Shown here: positions 25,721 through 36,360 of the stretch, in pieces
Layout: each line of letters starts with the position of its first letter
Position numbering within the stretch: the first letter of the stretch is position 1
Source of the DNA: an uncultured Lachnospiraceae bacterium
Lineage (GTDB): Bacteria; Bacillota; Clostridia; Lachnospirales; Lachnospiraceae
DNA: 58,569 bases
NCBI GenBank assembly: GCA_947626285.1
Contig: CANQRR010000018.1
Coordinates: 1-58,569, forward strand
Direction: 5' to 3'
Notes under the pieces: generated by a model
The model's input: only the letters and a program-made list of their open reading frames with translations
Database searches by the model: none
Told to the model about the DNA's origin: nothing
Program-made: the position numbers and the translations under genes

Positions 25721-25784
25721 AAAGCCCGGTCTCCATATACAGACAGACGTCGCGTATGCCTGACTGTGCATGAGAGACGCTGAC
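25721..25784. repeat. Border repeat, short copy, between rpoA and rplQ
   Basis: AAAGCCCGGTCTCCAT at 25721-25736 and CATGAGAGACGCTGAC at 25769-25784 match the two ends of the repeat at 51704-51826. The two borders are roughly inverted copies of each other (GTCTC...CATG). The middle hairpin module of the longer copy is missing. The element ends two bases from the rpoA stop codon and is transcribed with the operon. Confidence 0.7.
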
Positions 25785-25786
25785 TT

Positions 25787-26746
25787 TTACTCCTCGCTCG
25801 GATTCAGCGACAATCCAAGCTCTTTCAGCTTGCCAAGCACTTCCTCGAGGGATTTCCGGCCCAGGTTGCGAACCTTCATCATATCCTCGGGCGTCCTGTT
25901 GCAAAGCTCTTCTACGGTGTTGATGCCGGCGCGCTTCAGGCAGTTGAACGAACGGACGGAGAGCTCCAGCTCGTCGATGTTCATCTCGAGCACCTTCTCC
26001 TTCTCATTGTCCTCCTTCTCGATCATGACCTCCGCCGACTTCGCATTCTCGGAGAGATCGACAAAGAGCGCCAGATGCGCACTGAGTACCTTGGCCGCGA
26101 GGCTGACCGCCTCGTCCGGCTCCATCGTCGCATTCGTATATACGTCGAGCGTCAGCTTATCGTAGTCCGTGATCTGTCCCACACGCGTGTTCTCCACGGT
26201 GAGGTTGACACGCTCCACCGGCGTGTAGATCGCATCCACCGCGATCACACCGATCGGCATATCTTCAAGCTTGCCCTTCTCCGCGCTCACATAGCCGCGC
26301 CCGCGCGTGATCGTGAGCTCCATGTAGAGCTTGCTGTCCGGACCGCCGTTCAGCGTAGCGATCACCTGCTCCGGATTCATGATCTCGATATCCTGATCCA
26401 CCTGAATGTCAGCGCCGGTCACGACGCCCTCGCCCTCGAACTCGATGTAGGCAATCTTGGCTTCATTCGTCTCGCTGGTGTTCTTGATCGCCAGCGACTT
26501 GATGTTCATGATGATCTCCGTCACGTCTTCCTTCACGCCGGGAATCGAGCTGAACTCATGCAGCACGCCCTCGATCTTTACCTGGCTGACGGCCGCGCCC
26601 GGAAGAGAAGAAAGCATGATCCTTCTCAGCGAATTTCCAAGGGTCGTTCCATAGCCACGCTCGAGCGGTTCCACTACAAATCGTCCAAACTTCTTATCTT
26701 CTGACATTTCGGTTATTTCAATGTTGGGTTTGTTGAAATCGAACAC
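25787..26746 (-). CDS. rpoA: RNA polymerase subunit alpha
   Basis: Dimer scaffold of RNA polymerase. The 319-residue protein has the N-terminal assembly domain ([20 protein letters not shown] at about 22-41) and the C-terminal DNA-contacting domain ([20 protein letters not shown]). It starts at GTG, preceded by GGAGGGG. Second-last gene of the block. Confidence 0.97.
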   Translation of the reverse strand: MFDFNKPNIEITEMSEDKKFGRFVVEPLERGYGTTLGNSLRRIMLSSLPGAAVSQVKIEGVLHEFSSIPGVKEDVTEIIMNIKSLAIKNTSETNEAKIAYIEFEGEGVVTGADIQVDQDIEIMNPEQVIATLNGGPDSKLYMELTITRGRGYVSAEKGKLEDMPIGVIAVDAIYTPVERVNLTVENTRVGQITDYDKLTLDVYTNATMEPDEAVSLAAKVLSAHLALFVDLSENAKSAEVMIEKEDNEKEKVLEMNIDELELSVRSFNCLKRAGINTVEELCNRTPEDMMKVRNLGRKSLEEVLGKLKELGLSLNPSEE

Positions 26747-26785
26747 GATTGCGCCCCTCCTTACTGAAAATAGTGTGCGTGGGGT

Positions 26786-27379
26786 TTACTTGGAATACAA
26801 CTCGACAATAAGCACCTCGTTGACCGGAACGTCGATCGCCTCTCTCGCCGGGAGCTCCTTGACGGAACCCTTCAGTGCCTCGGCGTCCGCCTCCAGCCAC
26901 TCCGACACCAGACGTCCGTTTGTCGCCTCAAGGATATCCTTATACCTCTGCGAACCCTTGCACTTCTCCTTGATCTCGATCGTGTCGCCCGGCTTCACCG
27001 TATAGGACGGGATGTTTACGCACTTGCCGTTCACAAGGATGTGCTTGTGATCGACGATCTGGCGCGCTTCCATTCTGGTCCGCGCAAAGCCCATGCGGAA
27101 CACGACGTTGTCAAGACGGGTCTCCAGAAGAACCATGAGGTTCGTACCGGTCTGGCCCTGCATTCTGTCCGCTTTCTTATAATAATTGCGGAACGGTTTC
27201 TCCAGAACGCCGTAGATGAATTTCGCCTTCTGCTTCTCGCGCAGCTGCAGGCCGTACTCACTGACCTTGCGGTTCGAGCGCTTCAGCTCTCTCGTAGATT
27301 TCTTGTCAATTCCCAAATATGTCGGATCAAGTCCGAGTGATCTGCATCTCTTAAGAACAGGAACTCTGTTTACTGCCAT
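26786..27379 (-). CDS. rpsD: Ribosomal protein S4
   Basis: Early-binding 16S protein and, in several bacteria, a repressor of its own genes. The 197-residue protein has an S4 RNA-binding domain ([17 protein letters not shown] segment, then [20 protein letters not shown]). Only one of the N-terminal cysteines seen in zinc-type S4 is present. Start ATG at 27379, chosen because the 16 residues before it overlap rpsK and lack similarity. Confidence 0.96.
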   Translation of the reverse strand: MAVNRVPVLKRCRSLGLDPTYLGIDKKSTRELKRSNRKVSEYGLQLREKQKAKFIYGVLEKPFRNYYKKADRMQGQTGTNLMVLLETRLDNVVFRMGFARTRMEARQIVDHKHILVNGKCVNIPSYTVKPGDTIEIKEKCKGSQRYKDILEATNGRLVSEWLEADAEALKGSVKELPAREAIDVPVNEVLIVELYSK

Positions 27380-27396
27380 CTCTATGACCTCCCTGA

Positions 27397-27792
27397 TTAT
27401 ACTCTTCTGCGTTTTGGCGGACGACAACCGTTGTGCGGCACAGCCGTCACGTCGCGGATACTGGTAACCTCAAGACCGTTTGCGGAGAGCGCGCGGATCG
27501 CCGCCTCTCTTCCCGAACCCGGGCCCTTCACGAAGACGTCCACCGTCTTCAGACCATGTACCAATGCTGCCTTTGTGGCAGTCTCTGCAGCCATCTGCGC
27601 TGCATACGGAGTAGATTTCCTTGAACCTCTGAATCCAAGACCACCGGCACTTGCCCACGAAAGAGCATTCCCCTGCGTATCCGTCAGGGTAACGATCGTG
27701 TTGTTGAAGGATGACTGAATATGTGCCTGTCCGCGTTCAACGTTTTTCTTAACGCGCTTTTTTGTCACTTTCTTCGTAACTTTTTTCGCCAT
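27397..27792 (-). CDS. rpsK: Ribosomal protein S11
   Basis: Platform protein of the small subunit. The 131-residue protein has the conserved [20 protein letters not shown] and the C-terminal [18 protein letters not shown]. Between rpsM and rpsD as usual. Confidence 0.97.
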   Translation of the reverse strand: MAKKVTKKVTKKRVKKNVERGQAHIQSSFNNTIVTLTDTQGNALSWASAGGLGFRGSRKSTPYAAQMAAETATKAALVHGLKTVDVFVKGPGSGREAAIRALSANGLEVTSIRDVTAVPHNGCRPPKRRRV

Positions 27793-27844
27793 AATCTAAA
27801 CTAACCTACTTTCCTCGAATTTTATGAACGGGTATCTGATTTCT

Positions 27845-28213
27845 TTACTTCTTCTTGTTCGCAACGGTTCTCTTCGGACCCTTGCGCGTGCGGGCATTGT
27901 TCTTCGTGTTCTGCCCGCGGACCGGAAGGCTTCTTCTGTGACGGATGCCTCTGTAGCAGCCGATCTCCTGAAGACGCTTGATGTTGAGCGCGGTGTCTCT
28001 TCTGAGATCACCCTCCACCATGTAGTCCGCGTCAATGATGTCGCGAATCCTCGCGACTTCCTCGTCGGTCAGATCTCTGACGCGCGTGTCAGGATCTACT
28101 TTCGCTGCAGCCAGGATCTTGTTTGAGCTTGTTCTACCGATACCGTAGATGTAGGTCAAACCGATCTCTACACGTTTTTCTCTTGGTAAGTCTACACCAG
28201 CAATACGAGCCAT
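27845..28213 (-). CDS. rpsM: Ribosomal protein S13
   Basis: Small-subunit head protein that contacts P-site tRNA and the large subunit. [20 protein letters not shown] and [20 protein letters not shown] are diagnostic; 122 residues. The ATG at 28213 follows GGAGGAGAAATTAC. A long structured gap of 338 bases separates it from rpmJ, where most relatives have a short one. Confidence 0.97.
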   Translation of the reverse strand: MARIAGVDLPREKRVEIGLTYIYGIGRTSSNKILAAAKVDPDTRVRDLTDEEVARIRDIIDADYMVEGDLRRDTALNIKRLQEIGCYRGIRHRRSLPVRGQNTKNNARTRKGPKRTVANKKK

Positions 28214-28551
28214 GTAATTTCTCCTCCATTTTCTTTTATTGGTTCTAATTGGGACAGGCATAGCTGTCCAGCCGCAAAAAGCGGCCTTTCTGCTCCATTA
28301 AGCCGTGGGCCTCATGTTTCGCCCCTGCAAGGCATGCTTCCCTGTGCACAGCGGTCGGCACAGACTGTGGACTGCCAAAATCCTGGAACAGTATTAAAAT
28401 CAATATCGCAACGAAATATCCTGACTATCTATCTAAAGTCAACGCCTGAAAACAGGCGAATCTATTCCATCGTTCTATTGAATTCGCGGGTACGGATGTC
28501 CGTCTCCCTTTTCGCACCGCATATAATGCGGTGTTCCGCCGTCTGGTTTGT
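28214..28551 (-). promoter_or_regulatory. Structured leader before rpsM
   Basis: 338 bases without a gene. On the minus strand it holds successive hairpins: CACCGCAT/ATGCGGTG (28515-28533), CGCCTG/CAGGCG (28443-28458), GCCGC/GCGGC (28271-28285) and GGACAG/CTGTCC (28252-28269). A TTGACT at 28437-28442 could be a -35 box but its -10 partner is poor. The position suggests a regulated 5' region of the alpha part of the operon. Confidence 0.45.
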
Positions 28552-28665
28552 TTAACCCTGTCTCTGCTTGTGCTTCGGATTCTCACAGATGATCCGGATG
28601 CTTCCTTTTCTCTTGATCACCTTGCACTTCTCACAGATCGGTTTCACAGATGATCTTACCTTCAT
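28552..28665 (-). CDS. rpmJ: Ribosomal protein L36
   Basis: A 37-residue zinc-ribbon protein of the large subunit. [20 protein letters not shown] and [12 protein letters not shown] give the C-x2-C...C...H zinc ligands of the C-plus form. ATG at 28665 with AGGAGG upstream, stop TAA at 28552. It follows infA as usual. Confidence 0.95.
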   Translation of the reverse strand: MKVRSSVKPICEKCKVIKRKGSIRIICENPKHKQRQG

Positions 28666-28827
28666 GGCAAATCCTCCTTTCCCCTTTCTCTTCCGCATTT
28701 GGGCGCACTTTCCCCGCCGCAAAAGGAACGTTTACCATTATAACATTTGACAATTCTTAATGCAAGTATTAATTTTACTTTTTATCCATATTCTGCCGGA
28801 ATCTTTCCGGCGCCGCTCTGTCTCTGA

Positions 28828-29046
28828 TTACTTGTCTCTCCAGATGATCCTGCCCTTCGTCAGGTCATACGGGGAAAGTTCGATCGTCACCTTGTCGCCC
28901 GGAAGGATGCGGATGAAATTCATGCGGAGTTTGCCGCTGATGTGGGCAAGCACCACATGCTTGTTCTCAAGCTCGACGCGGAACATGGCGTTCGGGAGCT
29001 TCTCAAGTACCGTACCTTCTACTTCAATGACATCTGCTTTCGACAT
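28828..29046 (-). CDS. infA: Translation initiation factor IF-1
   Basis: A 72-residue OB-fold protein that binds the A site during initiation. [20 protein letters not shown] and the C-terminal [13 protein letters not shown] are diagnostic. Lies between the KOW-domain gene and rpmJ. Confidence 0.97.
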   Translation of the reverse strand: MSKADVIEVEGTVLEKLPNAMFRVELENKHVVLAHISGKLRMNFIRILPGDKVTIELSPYDLTKGRIIWRDK

Positions 29047-29087
29047 ACCTACCTCCTGTATTAGAATGTTCCGATTTCAACGCCTTC

Positions 29088-29390
29088 TCAGACGTCCGCA
29101 GGCTGAACAGCTTCCTCTCCGGCGTTCTCCTGCAGAGCCCGATAAGCTTTCAATATCTTCCTCACATGCGCGTCCAGCTCAAAGGACCGCATCTGCGCAA
29201 GGATCTCTTCCGGCAGATGTTTGATCACCTGCACGTGCTTCCACTTCTTTTTCTTCGGGGACTCCAGAAGTCTTCTCTTTCCGTCCGCCAGCCAGACGTA
29301 CGTGTCGTCGCAGTCCAGCACCACATACAGGGCGTCCTTGTCGTGCCCCGCCCGCGATATGGCAAGCATTTCGGATGTCCACTGTCCCAT
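29088..29390 (-). CDS. KOW domain RNA-binding protein (L14e-like)
   Basis: A 100-residue protein with a KOW fold at the N-terminus (GQWTSEMLAISRAGHDKDAL, VWLADGKRRLLE), similar to the L14e/L27e-type proteins encoded between map and infA in many Clostridia. It probably binds RNA or the ribosome; no precise role is known. I start at the ATG at 29390, preceded by GGGGAGGG; a start seven codons earlier lacks a ribosome site. Confidence 0.8.
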   Translation of the reverse strand: MGQWTSEMLAISRAGHDKDALYVVLDCDDTYVWLADGKRRLLESPKKKKWKHVQVIKHLPEEILAQMRSFELDAHVRKILKAYRALQENAGEEAVQPADV

Positions 29391-29487
29391 GGCCGCCCTC
29401 CCCGATCTCATTTTCAGTCACTCTCTGCACTGTAAGGCGCATTTTCTCACAGCCTCAGTGCAAATACTCCCGTCCGGTCCGTCCGCA

Positions 29488-30243
29488 TCACTCGCTCAGC
29501 GTCAGGATCTCCGGCTCGCCGTCCGTGATCAGCACTGTGTTCTCATAGTGAGCGGAGAGGCTTCCGTCCTCCGTCACCACGGTCCAGTCGTCGTCCAGCC
29601 ACTCCACATCGGCGCGGCCCGCGTTGATCATCGGCTCGATCGCCAGCGTCATGCCGGACACCAGGCGGATGCCCCGGCTTCTCTGCCGGAAGTTCGGGAT
29701 CTGCGGATCCTCGTGCAGCTCATGACCGACCCCGTGGCCGACCAGATCGCGGACGATCCCGTAACCGAACGACTCCGCGTAGTCCGCGATCGCGTTGGAG
29801 ATCTCATGCAGCCGGTGCCCGGCCTTCGCGAACCGGATTCCCCGGAAAAAGCATTCGCGCGTCACATCAATCAGCTGCTGCGCCTCCGGCGTGATCTTCC
29901 CTACCCCGTAGGTCCGGGCCGCGTCGGAGTGCATGCCCTCGTAGATCAGTCCGGCGTCGATGCTCACGATATCGCCCTCCTGCAGGATCCGCCCCTTGTG
30001 CGGAATTCCGTGCACGACCTCATCGTTCACGGAGATACAGAAGGATGCCGGAAACCCGTTGTAATTCAGAAAATTCGGCTCGCAGCCAAGGCTGCGGATC
30101 TTCCGCTCTCCGATCTTATCCAGCTCATACGTGGAGATTCCCGGCCGTATCGCGTCCGCAAGCTCCTTGTGAACGATCTCCAGAAGCCTCCCGGCCTCCC
30201 GCATCAGCTCGATCTCATGCTTTGATTTGATAGTCACCGACAT
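29488..30243 (-). CDS. map: Methionine aminopeptidase, type I
   Basis: Removes the initiator methionine from new proteins. The 251-residue protein has the five metal ligands of the pita-bread fold, visible in SIDAGLIYEGMHSDAARTY (two D), GHGVGHELHEDP (H), AIEPMINAG (E) and TEDGSLSAHYENTVLI (E). It begins four bases after the adk stop codon. Confidence 0.95.
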   Translation of the reverse strand: MSVTIKSKHEIELMREAGRLLEIVHKELADAIRPGISTYELDKIGERKIRSLGCEPNFLNYNGFPASFCISVNDEVVHGIPHKGRILQEGDIVSIDAGLIYEGMHSDAARTYGVGKITPEAQQLIDVTRECFFRGIRFAKAGHRLHEISNAIADYAESFGYGIVRDLVGHGVGHELHEDPQIPNFRQRSRGIRLVSGMTLAIEPMINAGRADVEWLDDDWTVVTEDGSLSAHYENTVLITDGEPEILTLSE

Positions 30244-30246
30244 GCG

Positions 30247-30891
30247 TCACGCCTCCAGAACAGCGGTGATCGCCGCAAACACGTCGTCCATCGGCTGCGT
30301 GCCGTCCACCGTCTTCAAAATGCCTTGTCTTTTGTAATAATCGATCAGCGGCTGCGTCTGCTCGTGGTACACGGAAAGCCTCTTCTGTACCGTCTCCGGC
30401 TTGTCGTCGTCGCGGAGGATCAGCGGCTCACCGCAAACCTCGCACACGTCCCCCTTCTTCGAAGGATTGTGCACGATGTGATAGGTGGCCCCGCAGCCGG
30501 TGCAGGCTCTCCGCCCGGACATCCGGGACACGATGTTTTCGTCCGGCACATCCACATCGATCGCGTAGTCCAGATTCTCGCCGCGCTTCGCAAGCGCCGC
30601 AGCCAGCGCCTCCGCCTGGGCGATCGTGCGCGGGAAGCCGTCCAGAATATAGCCCTTCTGACAGTCGTCCTGTCCAAGACGGTCGATCACCAGATCCACC
30701 GTCAGCTCATCCGGGACCAGCAGTCCCTGATCCATGTACTCCTTCGCCTTCCTCCCAAGCTCCGTGCCGTTCTTGATATTGGAGCGGAAGATATCGCCCG
30801 TGGAGATGTGCGGGATCTGATACTTCGCCGCGATCATCTTGGCCTGTGTGCCTTTGCCCGCCCCTGGCGCGCCAAGCATTACGATTTTCAT
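30247..30891 (-). CDS. adk: Adenylate kinase
   Basis: Converts ATP plus AMP to two ADP. The 214-residue long form has the P-loop GAPGAGKGTQ at residue 7, AMP-site DGFPRT and a LID with a C4 zinc site (CTGCGATYH and CEVCG). I start at the ATG at 30891 (MKIVMLGAPG); an ATG four codons upstream is also possible. Confidence 0.95.
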   Translation of the reverse strand: MKIVMLGAPGAGKGTQAKMIAAKYQIPHISTGDIFRSNIKNGTELGRKAKEYMDQGLLVPDELTVDLVIDRLGQDDCQKGYILDGFPRTIAQAEALAAALAKRGENLDYAIDVDVPDENIVSRMSGRRACTGCGATYHIVHNPSKKGDVCEVCGEPLILRDDDKPETVQKRLSVYHEQTQPLIDYYKRQGILKTVDGTQPMDDVFAAITAVLEA

Positions 30892-31045
30892 ATTACCTAT
30901 CATCCTTTCTCTCCGAAAGCCCGTGAATCGCTCCGCGTCCGCGCGTCATGCGGACCGGACTTTCTTCGCACAGAACGCACGCTCCCCGGATACATCAAAA
31001 GAAGTTCAAAATTCTTCTGTGCAGCCGGGAAGGTACAATTCTAAT

Positions 31046-32362
31046 TTAATCTGTAAGGAATCCCTTGTAGTTGCGCACCAGCATCTGGGATTCGATCTGT
31101 TTCAATGTCTCCAGAATAACGCCGACAATGATGATGATGGAAGTTCCGCCGAAGGAAACCTGCGCGCCGAACATTCCGTTGAAGAATACCGGGATCAGCA
31201 CCACGATGATCAGCCCGACCGCGCCCAGGATAATAATGTTTCCGAGCACCTTGTTCAGGTAATCCGTGGTCGGCTTGCCCGGACGGATGCCCGGGATAAA
31301 CCCGCCCTGTTTCTTCATATTGTCCGCGACCTCGATCGGGTTAAACGTGATCGACGTGTAGAAATACGCGAAGAACACGATCAGCGCAATGTAGATCAGC
31401 AGTCCGATCGAATAGACCGGGTGGCTTAAGTTGAACCAGTTGTTCTGGCTGAGCATTCCGATGATCGTTCCTCCGATGCCCGTGCCCGCGCTCTTGCCCG
31501 TGAAGGACATGACGATCTGCGGGATCGACATCAGCGATGATGCGAAGATGACCGGGATAACGCCCGCCGTATTGACCTTCAGCGGAATGTAGGTCGTCTG
31601 ACCGCCCAGCATCTTGCGCCCCTGCATCTTCTTGGCGTACTGCACGGGGATTCTCCTCTGCGCGTCGTCCAGAAGGATGACCAGAACGATCGTGACCAGA
31701 ATCACCGCAATGATGATCAGTGCCGCGAAGCCGGCCCGCGCAATGGGCTTGCCGCTGACGAACAGCTCGAACAGACCCGTGATGTCGGACGGGATGCTGG
31801 AGAGGATGTTCACCATCAGGACGATGGAGATGCCGTTTCCTACTCCGTTCTCCGTAATCCGCTCACCCAGCCACATCAGGAACGCGCTTCCCGCGGTGAG
31901 CGCCGCGACCACCGTGAATCCGCTTAAGAAATTCATGTTCGGGATCAGCCCGGAATTACCGAAGCCGATCGTCATCGCGATACTCTCGATCAGTGCAAGC
32001 GCCACTGTCACGTAACGGGTGATGGATGCGATCTTCTTGCGCCCCTCCTCGCCGTCCTTGTGCATCTCCTCGAGCGCCGGAATGGCGATCGTCATGAGCT
32101 GCATGATGATGGACGATGTGATGTACGGGGTGATGCTCAGTGCAAAGATCGACATTCTCTCAAAGGAACCGCCGGTAAATGCAGAGAAGAAGTTAAACGC
32201 ATCGTTCGACTGCTGGGCAAACCAGTTCGCGAAATAGCTTCTGTCCACTCCCGGGATCGGAAGCTGTGATCCCAGCCGGATCACGATTATCATACAGAAT
32301 GTAAAGAACAGCTTGTTGCGGATGTCTTTAATTCTGAATGCGTTTTTCAGCGTTTCTAACAT
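31046..32362 (-). CDS. secY: Preprotein translocase subunit SecY
   Basis: Main channel of the Sec pathway in the membrane. 438 residues with ten hydrophobic helices; the plug/TM2 region is seen in LSITPYITSSIIMQLMTIAI and the conserved cytoplasmic loop in FRIKDIRNKL at the N-terminus. Directly after rplO (one-base gap region), as in the classic spc operon. Confidence 0.96.
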   Translation of the reverse strand: MLETLKNAFRIKDIRNKLFFTFCMIIVIRLGSQLPIPGVDRSYFANWFAQQSNDAFNFFSAFTGGSFERMSIFALSITPYITSSIIMQLMTIAIPALEEMHKDGEEGRKKIASITRYVTVALALIESIAMTIGFGNSGLIPNMNFLSGFTVVAALTAGSAFLMWLGERITENGVGNGISIVLMVNILSSIPSDITGLFELFVSGKPIARAGFAALIIIAVILVTIVLVILLDDAQRRIPVQYAKKMQGRKMLGGQTTYIPLKVNTAGVIPVIFASSLMSIPQIVMSFTGKSAGTGIGGTIIGMLSQNNWFNLSHPVYSIGLLIYIALIVFFAYFYTSITFNPIEVADNMKKQGGFIPGIRPGKPTTDYLNKVLGNIIILGAVGLIIVVLIPVFFNGMFGAQVSFGGTSIIIIVGVILETLKQIESQMLVRNYKGFLTD

Positions 32363-32363
32363 A

Positions 32364-32804
32364 TCAGATCACCTCTGCTTTTCCACCTAACTCTTCGATC
32401 TTCGCTTTTGCGCTCTCGCTGTAGGCATTTACTTTCACGGTAAGCTTCTTGGTCAGCGTGCCCTTGTTCAGGATCTTGACGCCGTCCTTCGCCTTCTTGA
32501 TGATACCCTTCTCGATCAGCGTGTCGATCGTTACCTCTGTATCGTTATCGAACACTTCCAGCGCGCCGAGGCCGATCGCCTCGATCTCCTTCGCGTTCGG
32601 GTTTGTGAAGCCTCTCTTCGGAAGACGTCTGTACAACGGCATCTGTCCGCCTTCGAAACCGATTCTCGGAGCTCCGGAACGCGCTTTCTGACCTTTGTGT
32701 CCCTTGCCCGCCGTCTTGCCGTTTCCTGAACCGTGTCCGCGTCCTCTCCTGAAATTATCACTCTGAACGGAACCTTCCGCCGGTCTCAAGTTTGATAAAT
32801 CCAT
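32364..32804 (-). CDS. rplO: Ribosomal protein L15
   Basis: 146 residues with the glycine- and lysine-rich N-terminus [20 protein letters not shown] that threads into 23S rRNA, and a globular C-terminus. Located between rpmD and secY. Confidence 0.96.
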   Translation of the reverse strand: MDLSNLRPAEGSVQSDNFRRGRGHGSGNGKTAGKGHKGQKARSGAPRIGFEGGQMPLYRRLPKRGFTNPNAKEIEAIGLGALEVFDNDTEVTIDTLIEKGIIKKAKDGVKILNKGTLTKKLTVKVNAYSESAKAKIEELGGKAEVI

Positions 32805-32833
32805 GATGACACCTCCTTATCTGAACTTACTTA

Positions 32834-33016
32834 TTATACTTCTTCCACTTTCACCATATAGGAGACCTGCGCGATCATCCCTCTGACCGCCGCGTTGTCC
32901 GGCATCTCCACCGTCTTGTGCATCTTGGTGAGGCCAAGCGCCTTGACGGTCGCGCGATGCTTCGGCACGGCTCCGATCGGTGATTTTACTAACGTAATCT
33001 TCAACTTATCTGCCAT
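32834..33016 (-). CDS. rpmD: Ribosomal protein L30
   Basis: 60 residues; [20 protein letters not shown] and [15 protein letters not shown] are diagnostic. Follows rpsE by 13 bases. Confidence 0.96.
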   Translation of the reverse strand: MADKLKITLVKSPIGAVPKHRATVKALGLTKMHKTVEMPDNAAVRGMIAQVSYMVKVEEV

Positions 33017-33029
33017 GACCTTCGTCCTC

Positions 33030-33539
33030 CTATCCCAGAATCTCTTCCACAGACTTGCCGCGGAGCCTTGCGACTTCCTCCGGGGACTTCATCTGCTTCA
33101 GCGCTTCCAGCGTCGCCAGAACCACGTTCTGCTTATTGTTGGAACCAAGTGACTTCGTACGGATGTTGCGGATGCCCGCAAGCTCCAGAACGTTACGCGC
33201 CGGGCCGCCCGCGATGATACCGGTACCTTCCGGTGCCCTCTTCAGCAGTACGGAAGCTCCTCCGAACTTGCCGATGAAATCATGCGGAACGCTCGCGTCG
33301 TCGTTTCTCGCCACGTAGATCAGCTTCTTCATCGCGTCCTCTTTGCCCTTGCGGATCGCCTCCGGAATTTCCGTCGCCTTCCCAAGGCCGGCGCCGATGT
33401 GTCCGTTGCCGTCTCCCACTACGACCAGGGCTGTGAAACGCATGTTACGTCCACCCTTAACTGTCTTGGATACACGCTTGATGGACACGACCTTATCAGT
33501 CAGCTCGAACTGATTCGGATCAATAATCTCATGTCTCAT
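33030..33539 (-). CDS. rpsE: Ribosomal protein S5
   Basis: 169 residues, with the double-stranded-RNA-like domain ([20 protein letters not shown]) and the C-terminal ribosomal fold ([19 protein letters not shown]). It contributes to decoding accuracy. AAGGAGG precedes the ATG. Confidence 0.96.
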   Translation of the reverse strand: MRHEIIDPNQFELTDKVVSIKRVSKTVKGGRNMRFTALVVVGDGNGHIGAGLGKATEIPEAIRKGKEDAMKKLIYVARNDDASVPHDFIGKFGGASVLLKRAPEGTGIIAGGPARNVLELAGIRNIRTKSLGSNNKQNVVLATLEALKQMKSPEEVARLRGKSVEEILG

Positions 33540-33556
33540 GTGTCATTTCCTCCTTC

Positions 33557-33925
33557 TTAGAATTCCAGTCCGGCTTCTCTGGCTGCCTCAGCCAGCGCCT
33601 TGACCTTGCCCTGGTAAATAAAGCCTCCTCTGTCGAAGACCACCGTCTTGATGCCCTTCTCCAGAGCCTTCTTCGCGATCACCGTTCCCAGATGCGCGGC
33701 CGCGTCGACGTTGTTCGTCTTCTCAAGCTCCGCCTTCACATCCTTCTGAAGCGTGCTCGCGGAGACCAGCGTATTGCCGACGGTATCGTCAATGATCTGC
33801 GCATACATGTGGTTGTTGCTGCGGAACACAGCGAGACGCGGTCTCTCCGCCGTGCCGCTGAAACGGTTGCGGATCTTTCTATGCTTATTCAAACGAACTT
33901 TCGTTCTTGATTCTTTGCTAACCAT
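33557..33925 (-). CDS. rplR: Ribosomal protein L18
   Basis: 122 residues that bind 5S r[23 protein letters not shown] and the C-terminal [20 protein letters not shown] are diagnostic. I start at the ATG at 33925, preceded by GGAGAG; a GTG two codons upstream is less likely. Confidence 0.95.
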   Translation of the reverse strand: MVSKESRTKVRLNKHRKIRNRFSGTAERPRLAVFRSNNHMYAQIIDDTVGNTLVSASTLQKDVKAELEKTNNVDAAAHLGTVIAKKALEKGIKTVVFDRGGFIYQGKVKALAEAAREAGLEF

Positions 33926-33967
33926 TTTCACACTCTCCTTATCTTATTTTTGTAACTGTCCAGCTAC

Positions 33968-34507
33968 TTATTTTTTACCGGTCTTACCAACCTTGCGGCG
34001 AATCACTTCATCCGCGTACTTGATACCCTTGCCCTTGTACGGTTCCGGCTTTCTCTTCTCTCTGATCTCGGCTGCGTACTGCCCGACCTGCTCCTTGTTG
34101 ATACCGGAGACGATGATCTTGTTGCCGTCCACCGTGGTCGTGATGCCTTCCGGATCGTCCATATCCACCGTGTGGGAATATCCGAGAGACAGGCTCAGCT
34201 TCTTGCCCGCCTTCGCAGCTCTGTAACCAACGCCGTTTACCTCCAGGGTCTTCGTGTACCCCTCGCTGACGCCCACGACCATGTTGTGGATCAGCGTCCT
34301 GGTAAGTCCATGGAGAGATTTCATCTTCTTCAGATCGTTCGGTCTTGCGACTGTCACATGACCGTCTTCCATCTTAATTTCCATCTCCTTCGGGAGCACT
34401 CTCTCAAGAGTCCCCTTCGGGCCTTTTACGGTAACCTTGTTACCTTCCGCGATGTCGACCGTAACGCCGGCCGGGATCGCAATTGGCATTCTTCCTATAC
34501 GTGACAT
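33968..34507 (-). CDS. rplF: Ribosomal protein L6
   Basis: 179 residues forming two related domains near the factor-binding site. [20 protein letters not shown] and the C-terminal [18 protein letters not shown] are diagnostic. It is followed downstream by rplR. Confidence 0.96.
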   Translation of the reverse strand: MSRIGRMPIAIPAGVTVDIAEGNKVTVKGPKGTLERVLPKEMEIKMEDGHVTVARPNDLKKMKSLHGLTRTLIHNMVVGVSEGYTKTLEVNGVGYRAAKAGKKLSLSLGYSHTVDMDDPEGITTTVDGNKIIVSGINKEQVGQYAAEIREKRKPEPYKGKGIKYADEVIRRKVGKTGKK

Positions 34508-34581
34508 GCCTGTTCCTCCTTACTTAGATTTTCGGAGAAAGCACCTCGTTACGCTTTCTCTGTTTTCAGTGAATTCGAATG

Positions 34582-34711
34582 GCGGTATGTTCCCTCAACT
34601 AAGCTCACATTTCGCTAATCGCTCATGTTCGCTAAGGTTCGTGAACGACCTCGCACTAGGCTCATCCATCGCCCGTTGGCTCGGATTCGCCAAGTTGCTT
34701 TCAGTCACCAA
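34582..34711. repeat. Direct repeat flanking rpsH, copy A
   Basis: About 130 bases between rplF and rpsH that match 35161-35279 closely. Shared stretches include GCGGTATGTTC, CTCAACTAAGCTCA, CGCTAAGGTTCG, CTCATCCATCGCC and CAAGTTGCTTTC. One side ends exactly at the TGGTGA that holds the rpsH stop codon. Confidence 0.85.
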
Positions 34712-35106
34712 ACAAAAGCTAACACTTCGCCGCCGACCTGCAGCTTGCGCGCCTGTTTGTCGGTGATGACGCCCTGGTTCGTGGAGAGGATCGCGATCCC
34801 CAGTCCGCCGAGCACCTTCGGGAGATTGTCCTTGCCCGCGTACACGCGCAGACCCGGCTTGGAGATCCTCTTCAGTCCGGAGATGATCTTCTCGTTCTTG
34901 TCGGCGCCGTACTTCAGCGTGATATGGATCGTCTTGATCGGGCCATCCTCGACCAAATCGTATTTCCTGATGTATCCCTCGTCCAGAAGGATGTTCGCGA
35001 TTGCGATTTTCATTTTCGATGCCGGAACATCGACGGTATCATGTTTTGCAGTGTTTGCGTTACGGATTCTCGTAAGCATATCTGCAATCGGATCACTCAT
35101 TGTCAT
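34705..35106 (-). CDS. rpsH: Ribosomal protein S8
   Basis: 133 residues, a primary 16S-binding protein and, in E. coli, repressor of the spc operon. [20 protein letters not shown] and the C-terminal [20 protein letters not shown] are diagnostic. GGAGGAAACTATC precedes the ATG. It is flanked on both sides by copies of the same 120-130 base repeat. Confidence 0.96.
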   Translation of the reverse strand: MTMSDPIADMLTRIRNANTAKHDTVDVPASKMKIAIANILLDEGYIRKYDLVEDGPIKTIHITLKYGADKNEKIISGLKRISKPGLRVYAGKDNLPKVLGGLGIAILSTNQGVITDKQARKLQVGGEVLAFVW

Positions 35107-35160
35107 GATAGTTTCCTCCTAATTCAGACTTATTCATAACGTATTCAAGCGGTAACACTT

Positions 35161-35279
35161 GCGGTATGTTCGCTCAACTAAGCTCAAGCTTCGCTCTCGC
35201 TAAGGTTCGCGAACGGCCTCGCACTAGACTCATCCATCGCCTGCCGGCTCGGATTCGTCAAGTTGCTTTCGGTCACCAA
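35161..35279. repeat. Direct repeat flanking rpsH, copy B
   Basis: About 119 bases between rpsH and rpsZ, the same orientation as copy A and likewise ending in the TGGTGA that contains the stop codon of the upstream gene (rpsZ). It is about 12 bases shorter in the middle and contains the palindrome GTTCGCGAAC. Confidence 0.85.
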
Positions 35280-35458
35280 CTCGCTTTCTTCACGCCCGGG
35301 ATCTGGCCCTTGTACGCCAGCTCGCGGAAGCAGATGCGGCAGATGCCGTACTTTCTCAGGTATGCGTGCGGACGACCGCAGATCCTGCAGCGCGTGTACT
35401 CTCTCGTGGAGAACTTCTGCTTGCGCTGCTGTTTGATTTTCATTGATGTTTTTGCCAT
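35273..35458 (-). CDS. rpsZ: Ribosomal protein S14, zinc type
   Basis: 61 residues with the four-cysteine zinc site [20 protein letters not shown], the short S14 type found in Firmicutes. Located between rplE and rpsH. Confidence 0.96.
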   Translation of the reverse strand: MAKTSMKIKQQRKQKFSTREYTRCRICGRPHAYLRKYGICRICFRELAYKGQIPGVKKASW

Positions 35459-35474
35459 GGGATTTTCCTCCTAA

Positions 35475-36017
<543 letters not shown>

Positions 36018-36047
36018 CTTGTGCGACCTCCTCTCTTACTTAGTCTC

Positions 36048-36347
36048 TTACTTGATCACTTCTCCGGTGGTCTTCGCCACGCGGACCTTCTTACCGTCTT
36101 CCACTTTGAAACCGATGCGTGTCGCCTTGCCGTTATGCAGATACATTACGTTGGACGCGTCGATGTAGGACTCCTTCTGCACGATGCCGCCCTGCTGGTT
36201 CGCAGCCGACGGTTTCGTGTGCTTCGTCACCATGCCGATGCCCTCGACGAGGACCTTGCCGTCCTTCACCGCCAGAACCTTGCCGTCCTTGCCCTTATCT
36301 TTCCCTGCGATCACCACAACGGTATCGCCTGTCTTGATCTTATTCAT
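36048..36347 (-). CDS. rplX: Ribosomal protein L24
   Basis: 99 residues with a KOW motif at the start ([20 protein letters not shown]), an assembly initiator of the large subunit. Confidence 0.96.
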   Translation of the reverse strand: MNKIKTGDTVVVIAGKDKGKDGKVLAVKDGKVLVEGIGMVTKHTKPSAANQQGGIVQKESYIDASNVMYLHNGKATRIGFKVEDGKKVRVAKTTGEVIK

Positions 36348-36360
36348 GCTTCGGCCCTCC

